Both the position numbers and the translations under genes were made by a program. DNA of 64,000 nucleotides from Melioribacter sp. Its GTDB lineage: Bacteria > Bacteroidota > Ignavibacteria > Ignavibacteriales > Melioribacteraceae. Below, one piece after another: positions 9,583-17,956 of this stretch (within the stretch, counting starts at the first letter, position 1; each line of letters begins with the position of its first letter). The notes beneath the pieces were generated by a model. The model ran no database searches. It was not told the origin of the DNA and was given only the letters and a program-made list of their open reading frames with translations. The stretch lies in NCBI GenBank assembly GCA_026417975.1, contig JAOACD010000015.1, positions 62,001 to 126,000 of the forward strand. The letters are read 5' to 3'.

Positions 9583-9816
9583 TTATACGGCTTCAACTCT
9601 GCGTATACCAGGAACTTCTCGGATTAATACTCTTTCTACTCCGGCTCTTAGAGTCATTTGGGACATAGGGCAGTCTATACAAGCACCAGTTAATTTAACT
9701 TCAACTATACCTTCTGGAGTAACTTTCACAAGTTCAACGTCTCCACCATCAGCTTTTAGATAGGGTCTGATAGTTTCTAAGGCTTTTTCCACTTTTTCTT
9801 TTAATGTATCGCTCAT
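9583..9816 (-). CDS. NifU C-terminal domain protein (Nfu-type Fe-S scaffold)
   Basis: This 77-residue protein consists only of the NifU C-terminal domain. That domain binds a labile [4Fe-4S] cluster through a CxxC pair, usually as a dimer, and passes it to apoproteins. The motif is seen in GACIDCPMSQMTLRAGVE, with cysteines three apart. The N-terminal part (IRPYLKADGGDVELVKV) is the standard family opening. It starts 12 bases after the stop of mrp, another Fe-S carrier, which supports a joint role in cluster delivery. The iron-uptake operon lies just beyond mrp on the opposite strand. Confidence 0.9.
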   Translation of the reverse strand: MSDTLKEKVEKALETIRPYLKADGGDVELVKVTPEGIVEVKLTGACIDCPMSQMTLRAGVERVLIREVPGIRRVEAV

Positions 9817-9827
9817 TTTTACCTCTT

Positions 9828-10925
9828 TTAGTTTCCTAAATCAATCTCGATTTTAGGAATATTTTCTACAAGGTTGTTTATACTTATTTGTGCAGCCAAA
9901 TTTTTACTTATTTCAAAAATCTTTTTTGATTCTTCGGATTCAGGTTCTTCAACCACAATGGGTTTGCCACTATCTCCTCCTTCGCGTATGTTTGGATTTA
10001 TAGGTATTTGTCCTAATAAAGGTACAGATAATTCTTTAGATAATTTTTCACCTCCACCATTTCCAAATATATCATATCTTTTTCCAGTATCTGGTGCTAT
10101 AAAATAACTCATATTTTCAATAACACCAAATATTGGGACATTTACTCTTTGAAACATCCTCATTGCTTTTTTAACGTCAATTAAAGCAACATCTTGAGGT
10201 GTAGTAACTACGACAGCACCAGTTAAAGGAATTGTTTGTACTAATGTTAGTTGTATGTCGCCAGTACCAGGGGGCAAATCAAAGATTAAGTAATCTAATT
10301 CACCCCAATTTACGTCTGACATAAATTGTTTAATAGCACTACTTGCCATTGGCCCACGCCATATTACAGGAGCATCTTCATCAAGAAAGAAACCAATTGA
10401 TATAACTTTTATACCATAAGTTTCAAGGGGCATCATTTTACCTGTTAAAGTATCTTGAAAAATTTTTGGTTTTGTCTTTATACCCAGCATTAAAGGTACG
10501 CTTGGCCCATATATATCTGCATCAATAAGACCAACTTTAGCTCCTAATTTAGAGAGCGCAACAGCAATATTAACAGCAACGGTACTTTTACCAACGCCCC
10601 CTTTTCCACTTGCAATAGCAACTGTATTTTTAACTTCTGGTAGAATTGATTTCATTGCAGTATTACTTTTTGACAAAACTGAAGAACTAATATTTATTGT
10701 TATGTCTTTTAGATTTGGATATGCTTTTTTAATTTCATTTATACAATCTTGTTTGATTTTATCCTTTAGTGGACAAGCAGGGGTTGTTAATTGGATGTCT
10801 ACAGTAACAGAGTTATCATTAAATTTTATATCTTTTACCATGTTAAGACTTACTATGTCGCGTTTTAGGTCAGGATCTATTACATTTTTCAAAGCTTCTT
10901 TAATGTTTTCTGTGGTTAAATTCAT
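9828..10925 (-). CDS. mrp: Mrp/ApbC-type Fe-S cluster carrier ATPase
   Basis: The protein is a P-loop ATPase of the Mrp/NBP35 group that carries Fe-S clusters. Residues 1-90 are a DUF59/MIP18-like domain ending in the TPACPLKDKI stretch. The ATPase part has the deviant Walker A ASGKGGVGKSTV and the LIDADIYGPS segment. Residues near LPPGTGD complete the nucleotide site. In many relatives a C-x-x-C or single Cys lies after ENMSYF, where it binds the cluster. Here the segment reads ENMSYFIAPDTG, with no Cys, so cluster binding must use other residues or differ. The gene heads the mrp-nfu-tpiA run and is divergent from the iron-uptake operon. Confidence 0.92.
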   Translation of the reverse strand: MNLTTENIKEALKNVIDPDLKRDIVSLNMVKDIKFNDNSVTVDIQLTTPACPLKDKIKQDCINEIKKAYPNLKDITINISSSVLSKSNTAMKSILPEVKNTVAIASGKGGVGKSTVAVNIAVALSKLGAKVGLIDADIYGPSVPLMLGIKTKPKIFQDTLTGKMMPLETYGIKVISIGFFLDEDAPVIWRGPMASSAIKQFMSDVNWGELDYLIFDLPPGTGDIQLTLVQTIPLTGAVVVTTPQDVALIDVKKAMRMFQRVNVPIFGVIENMSYFIAPDTGKRYDIFGNGGGEKLSKELSVPLLGQIPINPNIREGGDSGKPIVVEEPESEESKKIFEISKNLAAQISINNLVENIPKIEIDLGN

Positions 10926-11100
10926 AATTACTCCAAATATTAAAACAAAAATAATAATTTCTATTGTTACTACCTATAAAACGAGAAAAATTTCAAGTCG
11001 GTTCATAAATTTTTTCTCAAAATTCAAATAATAACGTAAAATTAGATAGAGGAAATTTAAAATGACTTAAAAATAATATTAAACATGCTTGATAATATTA

Positions 11101-11114
11101 TTAAGTATACTTAA
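11101..11114. promoter_or_regulatory. Palindrome, candidate DtxR-family operator
   Basis: TTAAGTATACTTAA is a perfect 14-bp palindrome ending 25 bases before the first DtxR-type gene. It resembles the TTAGG/CCTAA half-sites of metal-dependent DtxR/MntR regulators in layout but is more AT-rich. Just upstream, 9-bp AT-only arms (11072-11080 and 11094-11102) form a second inverted repeat. Autoregulation of the iron operon is inferred from position. Confidence 0.5.
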
Positions 11115-11139
11115 CTTTAAATAAAATTTAGAGAAAGTT

Positions 11140-11811
11140 ATGTCTTCTATTTCAAAAGAAAATTATTTGAAATTAATTTATACTCATAATATTAAGGGTG
11201 GGACTGGTGCTTCTACATCTCAAATAGCAAAAAGACTTTCGATTTCTAATTCAGCTATAAGTGATATGGCAAAAAAATTAGCTAAAGAAGGTTTAATCTG
11301 TTATACAAAATATAGAGGGATGAAATTAACAAAAGAAGGGGAAAGGGTTGCTTTGGGAATAATTAGAAAACACCGTTTGTGGGAATTGTTTTTACTTGAA
11401 GTTTTAAAAGTACCATGGAGTGAAATACATGACGAAGCAGAAAAATTAGAACATTATACATCAGACTTTTTGATTGACAGGATAGAAGAATATCTAGGTT
11501 TTCCTGAATTTGATCCACATGGACATCCTATACCTCGCAAAGATGGAACATTTCCTAAAGTGCCTAAGCTTATTCCAATGAATAATTGCGAAGAAGGAAA
11601 AATGTATGAAATTTTTCAAGTTGATGATACTAATCAACAATTGATAAGATATTTATCTAAACTTGGATTAATATTAAATACACCTTTTGAAGTTACTGAT
11701 GTAGTTTCATTTGATAAATCATTAATTATTAAATATGGAGGTAAAACGGCAACAATTAGTGAGCAAACAGCTAAAAATATTATGGTGAAGTTTATTAGAA
11801 AGTTGAGGTAA
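11140..11811 (+). CDS. DtxR-family metal-dependent transcriptional regulator
   Basis: This is a 223-residue iron- or manganese-sensing repressor. The N-terminal winged helix (about 1-65) carries SKENYLKLIY and STSQIAKRLSISNSAISDMA, typical of the DtxR DNA-binding domain. The dimerisation and metal-binding domain follows, with RKHRLWELFLLEVL, a HDEAEKLEH segment and the FDPHGHPIP motif that supplies metal ligands. The last 75 residues look like the SH3/FeoA-type domain found in longer family members. It is the first gene of the feo operon and is followed after 2 bases by a second DtxR-like protein. A palindrome just upstream may be its operator. Confidence 0.9.
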   Translation: MSSISKENYLKLIYTHNIKGGTGASTSQIAKRLSISNSAISDMAKKLAKEGLICYTKYRGMKLTKEGERVALGIIRKHRLWELFLLEVLKVPWSEIHDEAEKLEHYTSDFLIDRIEEYLGFPEFDPHGHPIPRKDGTFPKVPKLIPMNNCEEGKMYEIFQVDDTNQQLIRYLSKLGLILNTPFEVTDVVSFDKSLIIKYGGKTATISEQTAKNIMVKFIRKLR

Positions 11812-11813
11812 GC

Positions 11814-12803
11814 ATGAGTACCATAATAATTATTTTATCTCTTTTAATTGTCTTTATTTTTTTTCTTTATAAAAACAAAGCTTTTTATTTGATGAAAAAA
11901 AACGTTAAAGAGAAAGAAAAAATAGAGGATTCACTTAAATACCTATATGATTGTGAATATAATCAGAGACCATGTACAATAAAAAGCTTAAGTAAAAAAT
12001 TATCAATTAGCTTTATCGAAACTACACAACTTATAAATAAGCTTGTAGAGCTAGGGTTGGTTACTGAAAAAAGCGATGAATTATTTTTAACAGCCGAAGG
12101 AAGACAAAATGCACTTCAAATTATTCGAATACATCGCTTACTTGAAAAATACTTTGCAGAAAATACAAGCATTGTTGAATCAAGATGGCATAAGTTAGCT
12201 GAAATAAAGGAACATCAATTAAATGTTGAAGAGGCTAATCAAATAGCATCTAATCTTGGTAATCCATTGATAGATCCTCATGGGGATCCAATTCCAAGTG
12301 TAGATGGAACTATATTATTAGAAAATACAATTAAACTTACAGAATTAAATGAAGGTTTAACAGCCGAAATAATTCATATTGAAGATGAGCCAGAAGAAAT
12401 ATTTTCTTTAATTAATTCATTAAAACTTTATCCAGGTATGCAATTAAAAGTCAAAAGTATAGATAAAGAAAATGTTTTAATTGAAATAGAGGGAAGAATA
12501 ATTTCTTTGAAAAAAGATGTTGCTGATAATATAAATGTTAAGGAAATTAAAAATGAGATTTTAATTAAAAATTTTAATAGAACTCTTTCATCGCTCAAAG
12601 CTGGGGAAAGTGCTATTGTTGTTGGATTATCTAAAGCATTAAGAGGACAACAGAGAAGAAGATTGCTTGATTTAGGAATTGTACCTGGTACGAAAATTAA
12701 AGCAGTTCTTGAAAGTATAGGTAAAGACCCAGTTGCATATGAAGTTAGAGGAACTTTGATAGCCCTTCGCAAAAATCAATCTGATTATATTTTTATTCAA
12801 TAA
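11814..12803 (+). CDS. Membrane-anchored DtxR-like protein fused to FeoA
   Basis: The 329-residue protein opens with a single hydrophobic helix (about residues 3-18, IIIILSLLIVFIFFLY) followed by Lys-rich sequence. This suggests an N-terminal anchor with the rest in the cytoplasm. A DtxR-like winged helix (about 38-80, KSLSKKLSISFIETTQLINK) and a DtxR metal-domain segment with LRIHRLL-type and NPLIDPHGDPIP motifs follow. The last 75 residues are a FeoA/SH3 domain (SLKAGESAIVVGL, RRRLLDLGIVPGT). FeoA normally is a small separate partner of FeoB. Lying between a soluble DtxR and FeoB-N, the protein may link metal sensing to the transporter at the membrane rather than act as an ordinary repressor. 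That is inference. Confidence 0.8.
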   Translation: MSTIIIILSLLIVFIFFLYKNKAFYLMKKNVKEKEKIEDSLKYLYDCEYNQRPCTIKSLSKKLSISFIETTQLINKLVELGLVTEKSDELFLTAEGRQNALQIIRIHRLLEKYFAENTSIVESRWHKLAEIKEHQLNVEEANQIASNLGNPLIDPHGDPIPSVDGTILLENTIKLTELNEGLTAEIIHIEDEPEEIFSLINSLKLYPGMQLKVKSIDKENVLIEIEGRIISLKKDVADNINVKEIKNEILIKNFNRTLSSLKAGESAIVVGLSKALRGQQRRRLLDLGIVPGTKIKAVLESIGKDPVAYEVRGTLIALRKNQSDYIFIQ

Positions 12804-12820
12804 TATGGATTGAGGATACT

Positions 12821-13615
12821 ATGCAAGAAAAAATTATTGAAAAGTGTGCTAATTGCCCTGCACATAATCTTAATCATCTTATTAGACTAGGCATTGATAT
12901 GACAGACTATGATTATGTTATAGCATTAGCAGGGAATCCAAATACAGGCAAAAGTACTGTATTTAATAACTTAACTGGTTTGAAACAACATACCGGAAAT
13001 TGGCCAGGCAAAACTGTAAGTAGAGCAGAAGGTGGTTTTATTTACGCAAACAAAAGATTTAAAGTTGTTGATTTGCCGGGAACATATTCTTTGCTTTCAA
13101 CAAGTACAGATGAGGAAATAGCTAGAGATTTCATATTATTTGGACAGCCTGATGTAACTGTTATTGTTGTAGATTCTACAAGGTTAGAAAGAAACCTTAA
13201 TCTCGTGCTACAAGTTCTTGAGATAACCGATAGGGCTGTTTTATGTCTTAATTTAATAGATGAAGCAGAGAGGCATCAAATTCAAATTGATGATAAATTA
13301 TTATCGAAAAAATTGGGTATCCCAGTTATTCCTGCAGCAGCGAGAGAGAAAAAAGGAATGAAAGAATTGCTCCAGAGTATTTTTGAAGTGGCAACAGGGC
13401 AATATATATGTAAACCATATAGAATTAGTAATGATTTTAAAGAACTTACATTTGCTGTAGATGAATTAGAAGCACAGATAAAAAAATGTTTTCCAAATTT
13501 GAATAATGCTAGATGGATAGCATTTAGATTGCTTGAAGGCGACCAAAAAATAATAGATGCTGTACGAAGCGGAGAAATTGGAAAAATAAAATTACAAGAA
13601 GAAATTCTAGAATAA
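12821..13615 (+). CDS. feoB: FeoB N-terminal GTPase domain protein
   Basis: The 264-residue protein is the cytosolic G-domain of the ferrous iron transporter FeoB, encoded as its own gene. It shows G1 GNPNTGKST, the G3 motif DLPGTYSL, and NLID as the G4 NxxD. A guanine-nucleotide-dissociation-inhibitor-like helical part follows at the C-terminus. Near the N-terminus a CANCPAH segment adds a small Cys/His cluster not needed for GTP binding. The frame ends at a TAA (13613-13615). Only six sense codons separate this stop from the ATG of the membrane part in the same frame. It follows the DtxR-FeoA gene by 17 bases. Confidence 0.9.
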   Translation: MQEKIIEKCANCPAHNLNHLIRLGIDMTDYDYVIALAGNPNTGKSTVFNNLTGLKQHTGNWPGKTVSRAEGGFIYANKRFKVVDLPGTYSLLSTSTDEEIARDFILFGQPDVTVIVVDSTRLERNLNLVLQVLEITDRAVLCLNLIDEAERHQIQIDDKLLSKKLGIPVIPAAAREKKGMKELLQSIFEVATGQYICKPYRISNDFKELTFAVDELEAQIKKCFPNLNNARWIAFRLLEGDQKIIDAVRSGEIGKIKLQEEILE

Positions 13616-13633
13616 TTTGTTAAAGGGAAGCAG

Positions 13634-15061
13634 ATGGAAAAGGAACTAAAACAGAGAGAATTACTATTAGAAGTAGCTAATAAGTTGAGGTGGAAAATTG
13701 GAGAAAATGTTCATGATTTAATTCTTGAATCTATATACAAGCATGCAGAAGAGATAGCAAGTGCTGTTACTAAGAGAAAAGTAGGTGTGCAAAAATTTGA
13801 TTTTGATAGTTTCATAGATAGAATTGTTACAAACAAATGGACAGGTTTTCCTATTATGTTTTTACTTTTGGCTATTGTTTTTTGGTTAACGATTGTAGGG
13901 GCAAACTATCCTTCAAGTGCTTTGTCTTTTTTACTTGTTGATACAATACACCCATTATTAAGAAAAGTTGCAGAATACTTTTATTTCCCATGGTGGTTGA
14001 AAGGTATTTTAATTGATGGGGCATATTTATCAATGGCTTGGGTTATAAGTGTTATGCTTCCTCCAATGGCTATTTTTTTTCCACTATTTACATTCTTAGA
14101 AGATTTTGGATATTTGCCACGCGTTGCATTTAACATGGATGCAATTTATAAAAAGGTAGGGGCTCATGGCAAACAAGCATTAACTATGAGTATGGGTTTT
14201 GGATGTAACGCGGCAGGTGTTATTGCTGCAAGGATAATCGATAGTCCACGAGAAAGATTAATAGCTATTATTACAAACAATTTTTCTTTGTGCAATGGTA
14301 GATGGCCTACACAAATTTTGATTTCAACTATTTTTATAGGAAGTTTAGTGCCTTCGTATCTTGCAGGTTTGATTTCTGCTGGTGTTGTTGTAGGTGTAGC
14401 TATATTAGGCGTTTTATTTAGCCTAATTGTTTCATGGTTTTTATCAAGAACATTATTAAAAGGTGAGCCCTCAGCATTTAGTCTTGAATTACCTCCTTAT
14501 AGGCCACCTAAAATTTTACAAATACTTTATACTTCTTTAATTGATAGGACTTTATTAGTTTTATGGCGAGCAGTTGTTTTTGCATTTCCAGCTGGTGCAG
14601 TAATATGGCTTGTGGCAAATGTCAATATAAATAATTTAAGTATAGCCGAGCATTTTATAAGATGGATTAATCCTTCAGCGGTATTCATTGGATTAAATGG
14701 AGTTATAATTCTTGCCTATATTATTGCAATACCTGCAAATGAAATAGTTATACCAACTATTTTAATGCTTACAGTTTTAACAACAAAACTAACTGGATTT
14801 GGTGCTGGTGCTGGGGTAATGTTTGAACTTGAAAATATTTCTGATATTGAATATTTGTTGAAAGCTGGAGGATGGACTACATTAACAGGCATAAACTTAA
14901 TGCTTTTTAGTTTACTTCATAATCCTTGTTCAACTACTATATTTACGATATATAAAGAAACAAAAAGTTTTAAATGGACAGCTATTGCAACTTTTCTACC
15001 AATAGTGTTAGGTATTTTAGTTTGTTTCTTAGTTACAAGATTATGGTACATTTTATTTTGA
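13634..15061 (+). CDS. feoB: FeoB C-terminal membrane permease part
   Basis: This is the 475-residue membrane portion of a ferrous iron transporter, with two Gate-type (nucleoside recognition) segments and about ten hydrophobic helices. [16 protein letters not shown] corresponds to the FeoB GFGCNVPAI motif but with NAAG in place of NVPA. The second half has [15 protein letters not shown], matching the conserved Cys segment of the second Gate domain. The ATG at 13634 is preceded by AAAGGGA with good spacing, so independent translation is plausible. The frame is the same as the GTPase gene upstream, with only one stop between. The operon ends here. The convergent ppk1 gene ends 42 bases on. Confidence 0.9.
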   Translation: MEKELKQRELLLEVANKLRWKIGENVHDLILESIYKHAEEIASAVTKRKVGVQKFDFDSFIDRIVTNKWTGFPIMFLLLAIVFWLTIVGANYPSSALSFLLVDTIHPLLRKVAEYFYFPWWLKGILIDGAYLSMAWVISVMLPPMAIFFPLFTFLEDFGYLPRVAFNMDAIYKKVGAHGKQALTMSMGFGCNAAGVIAARIIDSPRERLIAIITNNFSLCNGRWPTQILISTIFIGSLVPSYLAGLISAGVVVGVAILGVLFSLIVSWFLSRTLLKGEPSAFSLELPPYRPPKILQILYTSLIDRTLLVLWRAVVFAFPAGAVIWLVANVNINNLSIAEHFIRWINPSAVFIGLNGVIILAYIIAIPANEIVIPTILMLTVLTTKLTGFGAGAGVMFELENISDIEYLLKAGGWTTLTGINLMLFSLLHNPCSTTIFTIYKETKSFKWTAIATFLPIVLGILVCFLVTRLWYILF

Positions 15062-15102
15062 AAAAATTAAGACTAAACTTAATTAACAACAGTTTTGTAA
15101 TA

Positions 15103-17232
15103 TTACTTTTTATTCAACTCTTTAACCATAGTCTTTTTAGAGCTGTTGATAGCATATTGCATTAGATAGTTTTGGTGATCTATTAAGGGCTCGTTATAGA
15201 CAGGATGATTAAAAACGTATTTACCTGTTGGTAATAATACTCTTGCTTTTACATTGTCTTTTAAACATGTTTCAAGCAGATGTTCTTTTAGGAATGCTTT
15301 GTGTTCAGGATCTTTTATCGGAAAAGTTATTTCAACACGTCTATCAAGATTTCTTTGCATTAAGTCTGCACTACTTAAGTAGATTTCTTCTTCACCATTA
15401 TTATAGAAGTAATAAATTCTGCTGTGCTCTAAAAATCTACCTACAATACTAATAACTCTAATATTTTCACTTAAGCCAGGAACTAGAGGTACTAAGCAAC
15501 AGATACCTCTAACTATTAAATCAATTTTTACTCCTTGTCTCGAAGCTTCATATAACGAAGCAATCAAGTAGGGATCTACTAATGAATTTAATTTGAAAAT
15601 AAGATGTCCTTTTCCATATTGTTTTACATTTTTAATTTCTCTTTCGATTAGTTCAAGGAATTTTTGTCTTTTGTTTATTGGCGCTACAGATAACTTTCGA
15701 TATTCTTTTTTTTCTGAGTAACCTGTCAAGTAATTAAAAATTTCTGATACATCAGCACATATTTCTTCATCGGTTGTGAATAACCCAATGTCTGTGTATA
15801 TTTTTGCTGTTTCAATATTGTAGTTACCTGTACTCAGATGTACATAGCGCTTTACCCCATCAATTTCTTTTCTGACTACTAAGGTCATTTTAGCATGAGT
15901 TTTTAGTCCTACTAACCCATAAACTACATGGACCCCTGCTTTTTCAAGCTCTCTTGCCCAATAAATATTATTTTCTTCATCAAATCTTGCTTTTAGTTCA
16001 ACTAAAACAGCTACTTGCTTTTTTCTTTCTGCAGCTTCAATCAAATATTTTACAATAGGTGAATCTTGACCAATACGATAGAGAGTTTGTTTAATTGCAA
16101 GAACGTCTGGGTCTAGAGATGCTTGTTTGATAAAATCAACAACGGGGGCAAATGATTCGTACGGATGATAAATTAATATATCTTTCTTATTTATTAGAGA
16201 AAAAATATTTTCCTCTTCAAAAATAGGAGGTGTAACAGGATAAAAAGGCTTTTCTTTCAAATGAGGGTAAGGTAGATTATGAAGTAACATTACATCGCTT
16301 AAGCCTAAATTACCATCAATTATATGTAAATCGCTGTGAGTTATTTCTAAGTTTTCAATAAGAGTATCAATCATGTAATCTGGCATTAGTTTTTCAACTT
16401 CTAATCTTACAACCGAACCAAATTTACGTTGCCTAATATTTTCTTCAATTAATTGCAATAGATCGTCAGCTTCATCTTCCTGAATTTCAAGATCTGTATC
16501 TCTAGTTATTCTGAATTGATATGCTTCAATTACTTCAAGACCTGGGAATAATAAATCTAAGTTAGATTTAATTAGATCTTCAATCCATACAAATTTGACT
16601 GCTCCATTTGTATTGCAATTTTTTGGTTTTACTATATTATCGATCTGAAGTAAACGAGGTAAAATATTTGGAACTTTAACCCTTGCAAAATGTTTTTCTC
16701 CGTTATTTTTTTTTATTAAGATTGCAAAACTAAGGCTTAAGTTAGAAATGTAAGGAAAAGGTCTACCTGGGTCAAATGCTAATGGGGTTAATACTGGATA
16801 GATTTCTTTTAAAAAATATTTATTTAGTCCATCTAATTCTTCTTTTGATAGTTCATTCAAGTTGCATATATAAATTTTATTTTTTCTTAATTCAGGTATT
16901 ATGTAATTGTTCCAATACTCATAAATCTGGTTGTTCATTGGTTTTACTGTATTTTCAATTTGTTCAAGTACTTCATAGGGTGTAAGTCCATCTATCGAAC
17001 TTTCAAAGATGTTTGCGCGTAATTGTTCTTTAAGTCCGGAGACACGAATCATATAAAATTCATCAAGGTTAGAAAAATAGATAGAGACAAATTTAACTTT
17101 TTCTAATAGTGGTAATTTTGGGTTAAGTGCTTCTTCTAATACTCTTCTATTAAATTCAAGCCAACTTAGATCTCTATTAAAAAAATACTGTGGCTTGAAA
17201 TATTTTTGAAGATTATCTTTAATATTTTTCAT
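15103..17232 (-). CDS. ppk1: Polyphosphate kinase 1
   Basis: Ppk1 reversibly builds long-chain polyphosphate from ATP. The 709-residue length and the order of the four domains (N, head, C1, C2) fit the family. FFNRDLSWLEFNRRVLEEA is the standard N-terminal opening. THAKMTLVVRK holds the first active-site His (the autophosphorylated residue in the family), and FLEHSRIYYF holds the second. The segments YHPYESFAPVVDFI and LKARFDEENNI also belong to the catalytic core. It is a single gene between the iron operon, which is convergent, and the deaminase gene, which lies upstream on the same strand. Confidence 0.96.
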   Translation of the reverse strand: MKNIKDNLQKYFKPQYFFNRDLSWLEFNRRVLEEALNPKLPLLEKVKFVSIYFSNLDEFYMIRVSGLKEQLRANIFESSIDGLTPYEVLEQIENTVKPMNNQIYEYWNNYIIPELRKNKIYICNLNELSKEELDGLNKYFLKEIYPVLTPLAFDPGRPFPYISNLSLSFAILIKKNNGEKHFARVKVPNILPRLLQIDNIVKPKNCNTNGAVKFVWIEDLIKSNLDLLFPGLEVIEAYQFRITRDTDLEIQEDEADDLLQLIEENIRQRKFGSVVRLEVEKLMPDYMIDTLIENLEITHSDLHIIDGNLGLSDVMLLHNLPYPHLKEKPFYPVTPPIFEEENIFSLINKKDILIYHPYESFAPVVDFIKQASLDPDVLAIKQTLYRIGQDSPIVKYLIEAAERKKQVAVLVELKARFDEENNIYWARELEKAGVHVVYGLVGLKTHAKMTLVVRKEIDGVKRYVHLSTGNYNIETAKIYTDIGLFTTDEEICADVSEIFNYLTGYSEKKEYRKLSVAPINKRQKFLELIEREIKNVKQYGKGHLIFKLNSLVDPYLIASLYEASRQGVKIDLIVRGICCLVPLVPGLSENIRVISIVGRFLEHSRIYYFYNNGEEEIYLSSADLMQRNLDRRVEITFPIKDPEHKAFLKEHLLETCLKDNVKARVLLPTGKYVFNHPVYNEPLIDHQNYLMQYAINSSKKTMVKELNKK

Positions 17233-17284
17233 ATTGTAATCAAATTTTGCTCAAAAATAATATTTTTGTTGATTTATTTGTTAC

Positions 17285-17779
17285 TTATTGTTGTTTTTTT
17301 GCTGATGTATAATTTTCTAAATCGTAATTGATATTTTTATCGGGCATAGGTAGTCTTTTAATATTGACTTTTGCTTTAGCAAAAAATTCTTCTGCTAAAG
17401 TATCGTGATATTCCGAGAAAATAACTATTTCTTTAATACCAGCAGCAATTAATGCTTTAGCACAATTTGTACAGGGCATGTTTGTAATATAGGCAGTTGC
17501 ACCTAATGTACTAACTCCATGCAATGCGCATTGAAGCAATGCATTCATTTCAGCATGTATTGTCCTCACACAATGGTTATCAATAATCATGCATCCTACA
17601 TCTTCACAATGAACGTCACCAGGGATAGAACCATTATATCCAGTTGATAAAATCTGCTTATCTTTGACAATTACACAACCACAATGCATACGTGGACAAG
17701 TAGCTCTTTCTGAAACGAGCATAGCTAATTTTAAAAAGTATTCATCCCATGAAGGTCTCTTTTTATTAGAGTTATTCAT
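17285..17779 (-). CDS. Deoxycytidylate (dCMP) deaminase
   Basis: The enzyme converts dCMP to dUMP, feeding thymidylate synthesis. The 164-residue protein has the zinc-binding deaminase motifs HAEMNALL (His ligand and catalytic Glu) and PCTNCAKAL (two Cys ligands). Additional residues CPRMHCGCVIV and a HCEDVGCMI segment match the ComEB/dCMP deaminase type rather than cytidine deaminase. The start at ATG 17779 is preceded by GGAG at good spacing. A longer frame up to 17827 would have to start inside AT-rich leader. The region upstream (17838-17950) holds a promoter, a structured RNA and a terminator, so expression may depend on readthrough of that terminator. Confidence 0.92.
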   Translation of the reverse strand: MNNSNKKRPSWDEYFLKLAMLVSERATCPRMHCGCVIVKDKQILSTGYNGSIPGDVHCEDVGCMIIDNHCVRTIHAEMNALLQCALHGVSTLGATAYITNMPCTNCAKALIAAGIKEIVIFSEYHDTLAEEFFAKAKVNIKRLPMPDKNINYDLENYTSAKKQQ

Positions 17780-17837
17780 TAAAGTCTCCAAAACAGTGAG
17801 AAGATAAATAATTTTTAAAAATAACATCTCTAAAGAT

Positions 17838-17878
17838 AAAAAAAAACTGGTATGGCTGAGGGCGACACCATACCAGTT
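17838..17878 (-). terminator. Intrinsic terminator at the end of the small RNA
   Basis: Arms AACTGGTATGG (17845-17855) and CCATACCAGTT (17868-17878) form a perfect 11-bp stem with a 12-nt loop. On the minus strand the stem runs into nine T (counting two paired ones), a strong rho-independent terminator. The dCMP deaminase start lies 58 bases further along. Confidence 0.88.
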
Positions 17879-17950
17879 CGATATGCTACTATTAGGAGGG
17901 TTTTAGACACTCAGGAACGAGGGCAATTCCTTCGTGTCAAGGGATATTTC
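17838..17950 (-). ncRNA. Candidate structured small RNA or attenuated leader
   Basis: This stretch is clearly richer in GC than the flanking intergenic DNA and has no plausible reading frame. On the minus strand it begins about 7 bases after an exact Bacteroidota-type promoter and ends in a strong terminator hairpin with a T-run, giving about 113 nt. The first stem-loop has arms GACAC/GTGTC and AGGAA/TTCCT, separated by opposing GA steps that could form tandem G-A pairs, with a 9-nt loop TTGCCCTCG. The linker contains CCCTCCT, which resembles an anti-Shine-Dalgarno sequence. The terminator loop again shows GCCCTC. Three exposed C-rich motifs recall trans-acting sRNAs that mask ribosome binding sites. 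Alternatively it is a leader controlling the dCMP deaminase gene 58 bases downstream. I do not recognise a known family. Confidence 0.65.
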
Positions 17951-17956
17951 TTACTA

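Noticed and set aside
13613-13633. FeoB as a simple pseudogene or sequencing error
   Set aside because: Both halves have intact motifs and the second has its own ribosome binding site; split FeoB is more likely, although reads were not seen.
15062-15102. Terminator between feoB and ppk1
   Set aside because: Only a weak TTAAG/CTTAA hairpin without a T-run.
17838-17950. Known riboswitch (TPP, preQ1, fluoride) or tmRNA/6S/SRP RNA
   Set aside because: The conserved core sequences of these families were not found on either strand.
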